Assembly (NCBI GenBank): GCA_963978905.1
Contig: OZ022258.1
Span: forward strand, 58,853,638 to 58,917,637
Length of the DNA stretch: 64,000 nucleotides
DNA from: Trichostrongylus colubriformis
Taxonomy: Eukaryota; Nematoda; Chromadorea; Rhabditida; Trichostrongylidae
Direction of reading: 5' to 3'
Each line of letters starts with the position of its first letter. The first letter of the stretch is position 1. This document shows positions 1 through 14,400 of this stretch, one piece after another. The translations under genes and the position numbers were made by a program. The notes below the pieces were generated by a model. The model was not told the origin of the DNA. It saw only the letters and a list, made by a program, of their open reading frames with translations, and made no database searches.

Positions 1-3000
1 TAGTTCGTGATCGTGTTTTCATGGGACAGTTATCATGAAAGCGGCTTCTGTCGAAGCCGGGCGCCGGAGACATAAGCGTTTGCCATTGCGGCGCCACGGT
101 TGTGATAATTTGTGGGGATGATTACAGGGTCCTGGCTTCCCGGCACAGCCCTTCCTTGCTGCTGTGCTATCTGATTTCGCCTTTTGAACCTTGTATCAGG
201 GTTGCAACCATCACCATGGCTGGCTGCCAAAGCAAGATGACCCTTCCGCGCAACTGCCTTTCTCCGTTCGCTGTTGTTGTTGCGCACAATGACCGCAGCG
301 CAGTAACACCACTGACCAGCCGGCACTACCATCATCAGCGCAGTAGCCCCCCCCCCCCCCGCCTCAACTCCTCTCTCCACTCGCTCCTCGTTCGCACATC
401 TACCAAATGACAGTCGCCGACGCAATTCCGTTGGTAGTAACAGTTGCCGATCCCTCACTCTCGCCCCTGTTTCAGACACCACTTCCCATTTCCGCCGGGA
501 AGTTTCACGAGATGTTGAAATGCATTTCTTTTTCAAGCATTCGCTTTCTAACCCTCCATTCTAATAACCATTATCCTTTTATATGATTTTTAAGCAGTTC
601 CACCCAAACGTTACAAGTTGGAACTGCACTCTCATGCACTTTCTTCCTTGCCTCGTCGTTTTCTTCCACACCTTCTAAGGTGGTGCAACGACTTGTAGCG
701 CTTTATGTGTAGGATACATTTTATGAAAAAAAAACTCTAAACGGGCAAGCGAAACAGGGCGGGGCTGCAATTTTCTCGTACTTGGCGCCGATGCGGGAGT
801 TGAGATTGAGGGGTCCTTATGTGATTAGTCGGCTCTAAACGCCTCTACAGTGACCGCTGAAGTTCTTCACGAGTTATGTGGGTGATTTTTTGAAGAAACA
901 TCATTTCTCCGTTGTTCGCGATCGCGTTCCAATTCATGTGGTGCTCCAATTATTTTGTCTATACCGAACCAGTTATGGAACTAAAGGTAATGCCTTCACA
1001 GAATCTGACGAAGCTTGGCCTCACCCTATCCACTCTGACTATTCGGGTATCACCCTTAACTGTTTACAATGATCCCGTTGTGATCCAGCACTTTTATTGC
1101 ACTTCTGACGCAAGTCTCGCTGCCATAGTACCGCTGTCAGTGGTATCACTAGAAGCTTCGTCTTGAGACGTTCTACATATCCTCTAGAATACTGGAAGAG
1201 TTTGCTTCGTAGCGTTTGGTCTACTGCAATGTCCGGCCCCAATCAGGCAGGTTTTCCCAGCCACTCCAGTTCTACGCACGGAAGAGTGGGCAGGATTGAT
1301 TCACTGCTTCATTGGAACCCATTTCACGCTTCAAATAAATAGACTCTAAAAATGAATGAGGGGAAGGGAGGACAATTGTTGAAAACGCAGATTTCGAACT
1401 TCAGGACAGGGGTTATACTGCACACAACAGACATCAGCATTGAATGAGTATTGTCTGCTATAGTTCCATAAGATTCGAATTGTGGTTCTATGCCCATTGC
1501 AGATGCCTTGTTGATGAATCAGAAGCAAATAACGTGGCCTTCGAGCAAATAACCTACTTTATCAATATGAACTCAACTTTATCAGTAGGAACTCATGGAT
1601 GGGCTTCATCTGACACACGCGCGGTGCCTTTGGTCTCGTCGAAGTCATTTATCCATAAATTAGATGTTCCTATCATCGCTGGTTTTGAGAATACCAACAA
1701 CAGCGTGATATTTTAAACCTTGGTCTTTTCCTTAACATGAAAGAGGCGCGATCTCATCATTCTCGTTCCTATTACGGTATGCATGAGCCACTAGAACTAG
1801 CAGGTACAGTAACCTCAAGGTAAAAGTTCGGTAGAGCTCTCGAATGGCGGTTTCATGTCAGAAATCTTAGGTGAGGTGATTCCGCTTACGATTTACTATG
1901 TGCAGGGAAGAGCTTAATAGTCTAGTTTTCGTGTAGTTTTAACTGTAATATCTTGATAGGTCCACATCTCTAAACGGTACCATGACTCAGTCGGCGGCAC
2001 GTAAGTGAACGCCTCCATTTCTGTACGTACAAGGTAGTTATGTATGTTGTTCGGCCGTGCTATCAGCGCGTAAGGTCACCGGCGACATTCCGCCGTCATT
2101 TAATCGCCTGGCGCGACCAACGCTTGTAGAGTAGCGGCATGAGGCCCGGTACCCACTCATTTGCCTCCGATCCCCATAGTTCGTCTCTTAGAGGCTATCT
2201 CTTCTGAAGCACGGTGCTGAGGTGTTCATGCACATTATCAACTGACCACGTATGGCAGACATGCATACTTCAGTAGAACTTCGTCAAAAAGCCGATAAAC
2301 TGGAGACCTTCACGAATCTGTAGCTGCCAGGAGCATGCCAGTAGGTGACTTCTTGTCATCGAGAAGCTTTCCGATTCATCTTGGAAGCCTAGAGTGTGGT
2401 CCATCTTCTGGGACTGTCATCGAGCTTTTTTTGTCCTGTTCTATGACAAGGCTTTTCCCCTGTGAAGAAATCGTCGAGGATCTCATCTAGCTCATTTAAA
2501 TTCAGTCCTCGAAATTGACATTCGAACTGCGCTAATCACTGCTTCCATCTGTTTCTCATTTACTAATGGTCACGGACCGATATGATGGCCCCCTCCGAAA
2601 TGACCGCATCGTCCTCCATTTTCGATGCTCTGATTGTGGTTACAATGAGTTAAGCCCACCATAATCGTGCACTGAGTTTATGATACTTGGAAATTCGCAC
2701 TTATGCTAATCTGGAAGCAAGGTTTTTGCTCAGAACTACAATATTCATTGCGATTTTCGAATTTTAGAGGGTGGTCAGCTAGGGATTTTCCGCGTCGCCA
2801 CCAGCAGTTGTGCGTGTTCCTTCACCAGGTGTGTGCATGGAGTCTTGGCGTAATGATGGAGTTCCAGCTGTCGCTGGTGGTAGTTGTCGAGGACGACAGC
2901 TATACGAGAAATCATCTCACCGTTCGCCGCTCTCCAACATATGTCGAAGTTTTTCGTGCGCCACCCGACTGGCCTCAGGAACCTCGCTGTAAATCGTTCC

Positions 3001-6000
3001 TCGTTCGATGAAGTCACCCTTGAGGTCGCCCGCTCACCCGATGACATTTCGTCTACTCCTGGCTGAGTTCGGTCATCCAACCAAATTGGTGATCGGCGAC
3101 GAGTTGTTTATGAAAAAGCACTCAGACAGCGGTAAGTGGCTTCTCGTCCCAGGCTGTTCTCTTTCCTCTTTCGCGTTATTCGCAAGCTCCTACAGCGAGT
3201 TCGATCAAGAGAATCTTAGACTGCTCATTTGAGCTCTACTTACTTTCCTCTGGGGACATTTTCGCCTCATCTGCTCTATTCTTGGGGGAGATCGAGCGCG
3301 TAGGCGCGGAACGTCTGGAATCAAACCCTCTTGTTCTCACTAACTACCCTCCGAAGGCCATCGATGCTTCCTATACACTAATGAAATGGCTTTCCAGTCA
3401 GATTGTAGCTCATTATTATTCGCTTCTGGAGTTGCCCATTCAGTTCATGTACAATTTTGAATATCTTCTAACACTGATGTAAATGTAATGCCACACTCGC
3501 AACCCTAAACTGTTTCCCATATCTCCTGGGGCTTGAAACAGAATCGAGGTAACACACGTACATCCATCTTGGTTAATTCCTTATAAGTATCACAAGCCCT
3601 TTCTTCACTTCATCTTTACCAATTTGAGCGTCATCAAACATTCCTCGACTACACATTCCTACCAGTTACTTCTGGTTTTGCAGCACCGGTTCTATCCCTT
3701 CATTCCTGTTTTCCTTTTATACCACCATTGCCTCTGACTCTCTAATACCCTTAGAACAACCCCAATAACTTCCTGCTTTGATATCGGGTATCCCCAGCTA
3801 ATCTCTTGCTGAACCGCTGTATAACCTGAGATCTTCCACCTAAAAACCTCAGTGACTTTTCTCAATTGAATAAGGCTGGTTTACTGTCTTTCCAGGCCGA
3901 ACTAGAATGAGTGTCGCAATGTGTATAGGTCGACCCTCCTCTTTTTGTTAGGATTTTTGTTCTGTGTGACTGGTTTAGACAATCTTGAGAGGGGAACCTT
4001 GAAGAAAAGAATTTTAAACAGTAATGCATGCTGAGTGACTGGTCGACTTCCCTGCTGATATTTCTCTCTCCGTCGTGATATCTAAAGCAGTAAGGGAAAT
4101 CGCACTGGGCCGTCGTTTCCGTTCATTCCACCCCGAATTAGCTGCGATTAGTGGAGATCTCACTTGGTCGCCCACATTGTGTTTCTTTGCCTTCATGGCG
4201 CTCCTCTCGCTTGGCCGAGCACATTGTTTGTTTTCCATGAGTTCTGACAGTGTCCTGAGTCTGGTCCCCCTCCCCCACTCCCGCGCCAACTATCTGCGAC
4301 AATATCCTTTCAATCCCCACAGCGAACTTTTTTTCAAAGTTCAAACCATTGCTCCATCGCTGTTGTTTCTGTTGACACATTACGGTCATCGAGGGTATCG
4401 ATAGCTTCTCCTCGCTGACCGGTCTTCCTCAGTTCTTCAAAACCACCAGCTCGTTCTTTGTAGGGTGGCAGCAAGAGCTTGTAGGAAAAGGTCTTTCAGC
4501 AATCGTACGACTGGGACGAACATGGTGACCACAGCAACATCCGATTTTCGACTGCTGTCCTCTTTCCAGTCGACCTTACAGCTTTTTCTTGTCACCGCTC
4601 TTCTCCGACAAAGACGTAGTTTTCTTCGCAAACCTTGACCTTACATCTTATTCCTATGGGTGGTTGTTTGGCCCATTTTAACTGTTTCAACGTCATAAAA
4701 CTAACTAGACATTCGAAGAATCATTCCATTGTTAAACACTCAGATTAACAGTCATCAGTAATGATTTTTTCGAAGAAGCGTGATTTCTTCACAAGAGATC
4801 AAAAAGCCACTGACCTGTATTTTTTCAACTTTTTTATCACCTTGAAGTCGGTCTCCTGTCTCTCCCTATGATGCAATGGTTTCCGCTGCTTCTGATTCTT
4901 TTTCGAAAGTCTCGCATACAGCTGAAGGATGTCTGACCGCTTGTTTGTCTATAACTTTATTAGAGAATCCACACTCAGCAATAAAATTCGGTGGATGGAA
5001 TATCAGGAAAGGAAATGATGCGGCGGGATACATGAGAAACTTCTGATCATTCACAATGACCCATAATACTTGTTTGTGCGATTTCATTTATTTATTATTA
5101 TTTATTATTTCGAACAACTGTTGCAAGATTAGGAATTGCTGAGTCACGAAATGAGCATGCTATCATAACGTCGTTTACAGGGGCAGTGTGAAAAGCCAGG
5201 CTCTGCCCTCCGGAATGAGTAGTAGACTGTTACATTTTGGTTCATTGCCAATTATATGATTATTTTGATTAGTTCTGATTCTGAACCCCTTAGTTGATCG
5301 CTTCGATGAATTGAAGCCTATTTCACACGCAAAAATATTCCCCGTTCCAAGGATCGGCATCATAAACAGCTGGCCAGGAGTCTACGTTTGCTGTCGATAA
5401 TTGAGTAGGGAGCAGAGGACTGTTGTGTGGGCAGCTATTCCTAAGTTGTTGGTTCGAATCCTGCCCGATGGAATCGTTTTACATTTTCTCTATTACTTTG
5501 GTTTTCGTTGAAATGTCATTGAGTGTAGGACTTTTCGGCTCTAATGACGAAGCATATTAGTGAGAACCTGTGTAAATCCTCTGATCTCCTTTTCTGTTTT
5601 CGATATGACGACTTTCGCCCTATTTCTTGTGAACAATCACTCGTTCAGCGATGGATCAGCGTTTAAAACAAGATCATCGAAAATGGGCATAGACTTGTTG
5701 CGGTTATTTGTGGATAGAATGTTATCATCACCTCACACTTTCCTCTTCCCACATCACAGAAAGAATCCCTATTGAGCTCAATTTCTTATAAAGTATGGTC
5801 CTCACTGTTTCTTTGAAGTTTCCCTTCCTCAGACCATGCTCACCATAAAATCATTCGAGCCAATGTTATTGTTGGTGACAAATGAAAAATGAGGTAGGAT
5901 AGAAGTTACTCCATACCGTAACCCATAATCAGAATAACATAGAGCTTCCAAGCTGGGACTGCAAGGTGAACTTAGAGTGACTTAGTTTAACCACGTCCGG

Positions 6001-7353
6001 CTCACTTTTTTCGTTTTCTACCTCGGATTCTTAGGAACAATTACTCCTTTGGAAAAATAAACAGCTGTTCAAAAGAGATTCTGAAGTGCACAGTCTATAC
6101 GGTAATTGTAAACTTTATGAGCGGGTAATACGTCCCATTTTTTGTAAAATAATTATGTCTGAGAGGTTTACTGGTAATTGCGCAGTGGTTGAAAGGCGCA
6201 GAGAATGCTCTGGGGAATATTGTCACCGTGGTAGTTGATTGGTCAAAGCCTTAAACTAATCGAGGTCAGTTGACAGATACGGGACTTGTTTGTGATAACT
6301 GAAAAGTGGTACATCAAGGGATCCGAGCAAGTCACTCTATCAGCCAGTACATGCTAATAAAAGCCACTTTGATCCCAAATACATGTTGAGTCCCAAATGG
6401 ATTGTTATGGGGGCTTACTCATTTTCTTCCATTTTGTGGTAGGGGGCCAGTAGTGTGGGTAGGGGGCCAGTAGTGTAAAAACAAGGGAAGATTCCAGTAT
6501 TTTCAAGTTCTGTTGAGTAAACAAAAGAAGTGAAATCGAAGAAGTTTGGCTTTACGATTGCCTATCATTCGTTTGTTGTTCTGCTATTCGCTACCTGAGG
6601 TTTTGAGCTAATATAGACTCCAGACTTTGTCCAGTGCATTCAGTCTCAGTGCTACTTGTCTGACTTTCTGACTTTCGAAGATTCTTTTGTTGCGCTCACC
6701 TTCGTCCACCACCAATCGTTTGCTCATTAATAAGTCCCTGCCTAATCGACCTTTGTTTTCTCTCATACAAAAAATTTATATGATCAGTCATCCATCATCG
6801 TTGCTCATCCTCGATCCTAATGAACGTCTGTGAAATAACCCATCTTCGTTGTGATGTTTGCCGTCTCCATGACCAATCGGCACACTGGCGGCTACATTGC
6901 TGCGATCGCAGGAAATGCCTGTTGCTGCTCCAATATTCCAGCTGTCCTGTTTGCTTTTTGGCTTTTCGGACCCGTGTCGCCCTTTCAATTCCCGTTCTTC
7001 GAATTCCATATCAGCTACTGCTGAGCTTGATTCACATTTCACATTTGATTCAACGTGATATGGCACATTTCGCCTTCGAACACAATTATCTTTTCTCGTC
7101 AATCTCTGCTGAGAATTTGCTTGTCAAGGAGTGCATCATAGCTCAGCATAAAAGTGTCACTAGTAGAAAACAAATAAACAAGGTCATTATTAAGCACGAC
7201 CTTATTAGGCGATTATCAACTGGTTGAGGTTGTTTTTGCTAAGAAACAACCGACCCTTACCCGTTCACGATCAAGTCATCATTTTCGCACATCAACTACC
7301 TGACCGTTCTACGATTTTCATTTACTCACTCATGATTCCTCATTTCACTAAAG
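1..7353. other. Upstream region without a supported gene
   Basis: I find no exon chain with consistent splice phases and no recognisable protein family here. The stretch around 2700-3240 is richer in GC and open in several frames on both strands, with a good GTAAGT-type donor near 3132, but none of its frames resembles a known domain. The missing first exons of the girdin gene (start codon and first half of the Hook-like domain) should lie in this region or beyond the left edge. A tRNA-like B box occurs near 5450 and is listed separately. Confidence 0.5.
5405..5468 (+). repeat. tRNA-like fragment with a perfect B box
   Basis: GGTTCGAATCC matches the Pol III B box exactly, and TAGGGAGCAGAGG upstream is close to an A box, but the T stem has mismatches and no acceptor stem forms. 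Likely a degenerate tRNA-derived element. Confidence 0.3.
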
Positions 7354-8459
7354 AAGAAAAATTTGGCCAAACCGCTTTTGATTTCTAAAAGTGACTTCTT
7401 TACAGATGTGTCGGGTGAGGAACTGAATAAGTTCGTACTGCTTCTACTCGGTTGTGCAGTTCAAGGCGACAAAAAGAAGACGTTTGTGAGCCGAATCACG
7501 AAACTCGAAAAACGCCTCCAACAGGGCATCGCCAAAGAAATTCAAAAGGTCATTTTAACGTATTGAATGCTTTTTTGTGGACGGCCGCTATCCTTTTCGC
7601 GCTATGGGTGTCAAGGGAAGAGGGAGGAAAAGGGGGGAGGCGTCATTGAATGTTGATCACTGACACTTCTTTACATGACTGTACATATCTTGATCCATGG
7701 ATCCTGTCTAAGCCTTAGGGAAGCAGTGCTCCTGGGTAGCTGAAACTAGTTCCCTGGTTTCGGAAATGTCACTCGCCATGGAATTCCTCCGTCTAGGCCT
7801 AGACAGCCCCCACATCTTCATCCCTGTACGCGAAAAAGTGCAGAGATATGGTTTCCACACTGAACGGTCGCTATTTTTTAATACGCGAGATCATAAATGT
7901 ATTTGTATAATATCTGTGATTCTGGTACTCTAAACAGCAATCCTTTACTTATCCGCATTAATACCTTTCGCTTGTGCTACTGGCTAACGCTGTTTCGCTG
8001 TGAACGGAACAACAGACGTAAAGGCTATTCTGGCGGTATACTCCTCAGCTTCCCTGTTGTCAATTGATTTATTGGCCTAACAGGTGGGCAAAACCGCTCT
8101 CTTCGTAATTCTAAAGTTTTGAGAGCAGAACATTAGTGCTGTCCCATCCCCTCAAGCCTATGATATGACGTGTTCGTGAGTCGGCAATGATTCCTGTATA
8201 ATACCGCCCAGCTGCTGTCCCCTCGCGACTTAGAAGCTCCAGGAATGGGAAGGGAGACCATGGTTCAAAGCGATGTATGTGGCGGTCCTGACTTGACCAC
8301 CGCTTTGATGTGTATCATTTTCAGATCACCGAAACCTCTTCAGTCGTGCTAAGCATTGATTCATTAACTCGATACGACGGCACGGTTGTAGACCACATCG
8401 AACGACTCATGGAGCAGCGCGACGCCTACGCACAAACCCTCTTTCAGATGGCCGATACG
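7354..8459 (+). CDS. grdn-1: Girdin: second half of the Hook-like N-terminal domain (2 exons)
   Basis: The first resolved exon reads [14 protein letters not shown], then [16 protein letters not shown]. This parallels the vertebrate girdin segment in which a Leu-rich helix precedes the GCAVQ signature of the HkRP/Hook domain, which contacts microtubules. The second exon holds [13 protein letters not shown], matching the helix that closes the domain. The left edge is ambiguous: the similarity extends upstream of the strong acceptor ending at 7405, so I place the exon start at about 7354, where only weak AG acceptors exist. The second exon must end at a GC donor (8460-8461) to stay in frame. Confidence 0.85.
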
Positions 8460-11400
8460 GCATGTCTCAGATTACGTTTGAAGTTCTGAGCCTCAGCAGT
8501 TCGTCGGTAAAGGTTTTTCATTTTAGGAAAGCGATGGAGGTGGTAGTTCCACGGAAAGCTCTTCAGTCAATGGTGAGATTGATGTGACCCAACGACGAAT
8601 TGAGAAGTGCCCCAGTGAGTTTTCCATCTGGAACGTAAAGTTCCCGTCCTCACAAAAATTTTCTTCGGAAATTTCGCTATCTTTTCTTTTCCATCCTATT
8701 ATATTCCTTTGGAAGGTGCGCTGTATTCAGGTCGACGCAGCCCATCACCGCCCTATCTTGACCGGCATTCCACCGTTGAACTGAGCGCTAAGAACGCCGA
8801 GCTCCGGAAACTTCGCAAAGAAACGTGAGCGTTCCTCCACTAAAGCAAGGTGGAATAGAACAGAGCAACGCTCTCGTAAAACTTGCGAATCAAATTACGC
8901 CTACCAGCTCTCTTTCCTCCTTTTTCCAATTCGTTTTCACGAAATCACGGAAGAGTGACGGAATTGACAGTGAAGTCGTTTTTCATCCGAGCGAAATCTC
9001 CAGCTTTTGAAGGGGGTGATATGAGTTGAGGGGATGAGTGTTTCTAAAGTCCAAATGAAAGCTGGGGTTCTAAGAAGACTACATAGATCCCGGTGAAAGG
9101 AGGTATTGCTCTGAAGGAGACTTTTTCAAGGGCTACCATTTGTTTCATTACGACCCGCCTCTTTTCTACCGAGGCCCGCACTTTTTTAGAATCATTTGTG
9201 AAAGGTCTCCTTTATCGGGTTCTTGACGGTTTCACCCTGTTTTCTTCACTTTCGTACCAGTGAGCATCTCGAATTTCATATTCAATAATCTTCATATTCG
9301 GCGCGGACTAGCCCTACCACTGCCTTTAATCATATCAGTTTTGCATCAGTGCTATTGTGGTTTAAGGAAGTAGCGCGCTTCTTATATCATATTGGGCTAC
9401 AGAGAGTTGTCCACAGACGAATCATGAATTGCTTGCGGCTTTAAGTTGGTGCGCCTTATCTCTTCTTAGGGAATGCAGCGGTCTATTTTCAGTGAGGACA
9501 AGGATGACCGAATTAACGAACTCACAGACGAGCTCGAAGCAGCAGAAGCTGAGGTGAATAAGGCCGTTGTCACGATTTTATCTTACTTTCTAGATCAATG
9601 TGATCTTTTTTAGGTGCGAAGACTAAAGGACGAACGAATAGAGCTGGTGAAGGATGCACGTGCGGCAAAGGATCTGCGAGACGAGTTGGATTGTGTCCAG
9701 CAAAAGGTTTGTCTCGCACTACGTTGCACGAGGGCTATCCAATGCTGAGCGGATTTTCAGCTGGACCGGCTACAAAAGCTCGAACGCGAGAATTCGCAAC
9801 TTCACGAGAAGCTCACCAAGTTAGATTATGTTCAATCACAGTTAGAGGTACGTCGATTCCTACAGAATCTGGAATATCCCAGTTCAGGAAAGAACGAGCA
9901 TCACTACAGTGAAATAGGTTTTCCTCCGGTCCGTGGACAGCTATAGTCTCGGGAATATTGCTTTCACAGCCACGACACAACGATCTGCTCCTTGAGGCTG
10001 GCCTGAAGCAATTGCTCCTCCTGAAGTTGCAGAGTTTCCCTTAGCGCGAACACTTGTCCCGTCTAATATATTCCGCGGAGCGCATAAAGTTTTGCGTATG
10101 TGACGTGCTACTACTCACCTGTGAGAGCATTCGCCAGGACCATCGCTTTTTAAACTGATTCGCACAGAAGTTCCTTTGGATTTCTCATAGTGGACAACTG
10201 CGCGTTAATGAACTCTACAAAGACTTGGGTCTTATATACTGATAGCTGACACTTTTTTAGAACAAAGACAAATCATCTTTGGAATCACTCATCTAACTGA
10301 ACTCATTCCATCAAACCAGTTTGTTGACCAATATTACAAATGCACAACTCTTGTTTCATTCGTTGATCTCTCAAATAATGGACCAAAAGCGTGCGGTTCT
10401 TAGGGCTCCTGATGGGCCAGCAAGAAGTGGGAGAGCGGGGAGAGCGAGGAAGGACGGAAACCACCGATCGTGGCCTTGTCATACTGTGTGTATTTTGCCG
10501 CTATTACGGCGGTACAGGGAAGGAGGCCAAAGCTTCTGAATATTCCTTTTGTAACTACGGTGGCGGGCTATTATACAACGTCATTTCATGGTGTAGTCAA
10601 TGAGCATTTCACCCTTGACACTGTTAACGCTTTTCAATTACCTAGAAGTGTCCTCTTAAGCATCAGCGGGCTGACAACGCCACTTTGGAGATGTCGATTG
10701 AACAGCTGGAAAATGAGCTCGAATCTCTTCGTCAAGAGAAAAAGGTCAGTTTACCTAGTTCCACCGGCCGCTTCCATTGGCCAGCTTTAAACCCAAATCG
10801 TGAGATCTCAAAAAGGCGGATGTATTTATGGCATAAGTCGCTTGATCATTCCCAAAACAGATTCTTATCGCGTCAATATGATAAATCAACGAAGAAGTCA
10901 TTGGTCTGGGTCATCATCCATAGAAAAACGGAGGGGGTCTGGAGGGGGGAAGGGGGGGGGGGGGCGGTGCACTTTCTATGATTGATACGGCTACAATAGA
11001 CTTAACCTTTGTGTTACAGAATCAGAATGAGACGCAGACGCGACTTACCGAAGCTCAGCAAAACATACGAGGTCTGCAAACAGACCTTGGAGAGGTAAGT
11101 GGGCTCTTCTTTCCTCTCGGAATCTCAGCGAATCAATTCCGATACACTTCAGAAGAATTCAAGGATCGAAGAGCTACTGGTAGAGCAGTCGCGTCTGGAA
11201 AATGAACTGATGATTGTGAACGCAAAGATGCTGGAAATGGAAAGGTGGTGGCATTTTTATCCATGACCTCCACGCGAGTTTGACGTATCTCGTCCATCAG
11301 ATATGAAGCAACGCTCAGGGCTTATGTTCCTTGTAACACTCCGCTACCGACTTTACAGCGATCCCTTTCCCGTGTAGCCGCACGACCCCATTACCTCCCC

Positions 11401-14400
11401 ACGAGGGGCGACAACCCTCGGAACCTCCTGAGCAAAATGTTGGTTTTATCACTGCGTTTTTCGCTTCCTGAGCCTTCAGTTAGTGGGTTTGCGCCATTTG
11501 GACACAGAACTCGCGTTGTGACGTACGGCGGGGACCCGATAGGTAAGAGCTATGCGCGCTAGCTTGGTCCCAAGGCCCACGACTTATTCGAGGCGTAAAC
11601 GCTTCGGATATCTAACACCACGGCCCTAGCTCACACGCCAAACGCAGGAATGCGAATTTTCTGTCATAACGACACACATCCCCACTTATTGGAGGCGAAT
11701 GCGACCCCTTGTAAGGGGATGAATGTCCTCCATAGGACTTCTCGGCTGATGTTTGATCCTGTTCGTCTGTCATTGTGCCATAGCAGGAATGTTTCATATT
11801 TTCACCGAAGTACATATTGGTATGAGTAGTGGGAAAAACGTTGCTGCAAGGGCGATAAGTGGTTTTGCGTTCGTCCTGTTTGGCTGCATACATCTTTTCA
11901 AGGACGCTACTACGGCTGCTGTATAATCATACTGCAATTTGCATTTAACGTATCCTTCTGGTTTTACAACACGTTTTCTAATGAGTAACTCGAAAGCGCG
12001 TCAAATTTTGTCCCTCGCCACACACAACCGCCACTTTGTCGCTTATGTTTTGCTTTTCTGAACGCTTTCTTTACTAGGTAGAATAATAAATTATCCAAAA
12101 GGTAAGTTCTACGTGCCTTTTTCATAGCCTTTCATGAAAAAGCCCCATTAGAGGTGTTTATGCAGTCATGGGAGTTTCACCATTCTTCTTTCAGCTCAAA
12201 ATTTCATGGTGTCTACTCACGCGTGGTTTTGCTTGCTGTCTGCGCAAGAAATTTGAGCCAGTGCAGTGGATTAAAACACATCACGCGTTATTTCGCTTGA
12301 TCCACACGGGCCTTCCCTTTTTGGGTTGGGCATCCTTTCGGCTGCCTCTTCACATGTGTCTTTCACAATGGGCTTAAAAGACACCGCGAATTTGATTGAA
12401 GGTTGATCACACCTCATGTTCATAGTGGAACCTAGGCGTAGCGTAATCTGTAAAACTTATGCAACGATTACTTACTTCTTCCTTTGTAAGCAACGTTTCA
12501 TCATTGCAGGCGCATGGATGGCCCAGACCACGTGCCACAAGAAAGCTTCGGCTCGCTGGCTGATGAAATGGCAGACAGCGAAAGGAGTGAGATGATGCAG
12601 TTACGCTTAGAGAATCGAAAACTCCGCTCTCATCTGGAATCCACAGAGAAGTGCGTTTGTCACGTGTTCAGCGCTCTGCCGTCAATAAAGCTTTCTTTGC
12701 AGCTCAACGGTTCCATCGACAGAGGTGGAACAGCTGAAGAATGAGATCGAGCAACGGGAACGGGCCTTCGCTGAAACAAAAGCTGAGAAAGAGCTCATGC
12801 AACGACAGTTGCAAACTGCAGAATCCACCCTTACGCAATTGAATCGGGAGATTGTTGAGGTGAGCAAGTTTGCTACAGATCAGATCAAGTTGGACACCTC
12901 GGTCAGTTGTTCTCCTTCTTCAGACCGCGGCCGAGCGCGAGAAACTGCGGGTCGAGCGAGATGAGTCTGTGATGTCGCTGATTGACGCACGGAAAAAGTT
13001 CGCGCAATTTCAAACGGAGTTTGGCCGGAAATTCGAGCAAGAAGCACAGGCAAAGGTATGTTCGCCGTCCCTAACAGGATGGTTTTTCACAACTTGAATC
13101 TTGTCAATCGCACTAAATATTTATTTTCTAGACGATGATTGTGACCGAAGATTAAACTATTTATTCCCATTAAACTTTTCATCTTTTCCATGAATTACAA
13201 TCATCTGCCCTTGCAACCCAATCTGTGATCCCAAAATTGTTTTCGCGCGTTAACAGAGTTTGGAAGAATTGATCCCTTCCGCGACCAGGATAGTTATCAA
13301 CTATCTACGTAAGTGCCCAAGAGGATAAACAGGCTGCTCTGAATACCGCGGAGGTGCCTTTATACCGGGAAGAAATAGTGAGCTTTTAACGCTCTGCACT
13401 GATTTTTAAGACTTCTTCTTGTTATTGTTCAGACAGATCTTTTTATTTTTCCAATTGAGAGAGAGCGGTGTCGAAAGAATTTGATTTTTTCGAACAGTGT
13501 TAACACATAAAAAAAACGTTTAAAGAACGCATAGTTGAGTTTTTAGGTGATAGAAGTTGAGGCGGAACTGCAAGAATTGCGTCGAAAATTGAGTTCCGTG
13601 AAAGAAGAACGAAAACAGACCGAAAAACAACTGCAACGGGTCTGTGAGGAACAGAAGTCTCTCCGAGTGACAGTAGATGAGCTCCGGGAAGAAAAGGAAA
13701 ACGCGGAGACGCAGTACGCGAACGCTGAACGAGCACGGAGAAATGCTGAAGCGGAGAGGAATTCTTTGAGAGTAGGCGGAGTTTGAAGTGTAAGGACAAT
13801 TTCAAAGAGTTTTCAATTCGGAAATATATTTCAGGCTCGTATCGAGGTCTTAGACTCAGAATGTGAGGAGTTGAGGGAGCGATCGCGATGTGCTGAGGAC
13901 GCGTCTCGAAGACTGAGCATTGCTGAACGCCGTGTGGCTGAGCTGCAAACGCGTATCGGCGATCTAGAGGCCGAGAATCGCACGCTTCAGCAGCAGGTTC
14001 GGATTGTAGTATTAGAGTGCAGCAGTGAGACACATAATTCCCTGTTTGAAGATTATGCACAGAAGGGGGAATCGTCCACGGCAATTCCGCGATTCTTATT
14101 GTTCTCAAAATTACCCGACAGTACATGAACAACGCAAGGAGAACCGTGGAATTCCCTCAGTACAGTGCAAAAATCGAGAAGCTAGAAGGACGACAGCTCA
14201 TTTGATTTCCCCCGTGCAACCTTTGATCAGCTGTCGGCAAGAAGAGCGCAGTCAAAAGCTTCGCGGTCAATGTTGCTTTGCTTCACACTCTTCGTGCTGA
14301 TCACCTGGCTGCCGTGCCCCTCCCCCCCCCCCCCTTCTCCTTACACGGACAGCCCCACTTCGTCGTACGTTACCTTGAGGTGCTGTATGGCCGCGTTTAT

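Noticed and set aside
33..536. Minus-strand open frame of 167 codons at the left edge
   Set aside because: Arg-rich, low-complexity translation with no family, and a poly-C run near 350 lies within it.
2196..2238. Short + strand stretch LSLLKHGAEVFMHIIN, faintly like the first half of a Hook/CH domain
   Set aside because: No donor before the stop and too short to separate from chance.
2775..3080. Minus-strand frame of 101 codons in a GC-rich patch
   Set aside because: Looks mildly coding-like, but several other frames are open over the same bases, no splice partner was found and no family is recognised.
5405..5468. A true tRNA gene
   Set aside because: The B box is perfect, but neither the acceptor stem nor the T stem forms.
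13500..14132. Minus-strand open frame of 210 codons
   Set aside because: It is antisense to two well supported girdin coiled-coil exons with fixed phases, and has no splice or family support of its own.
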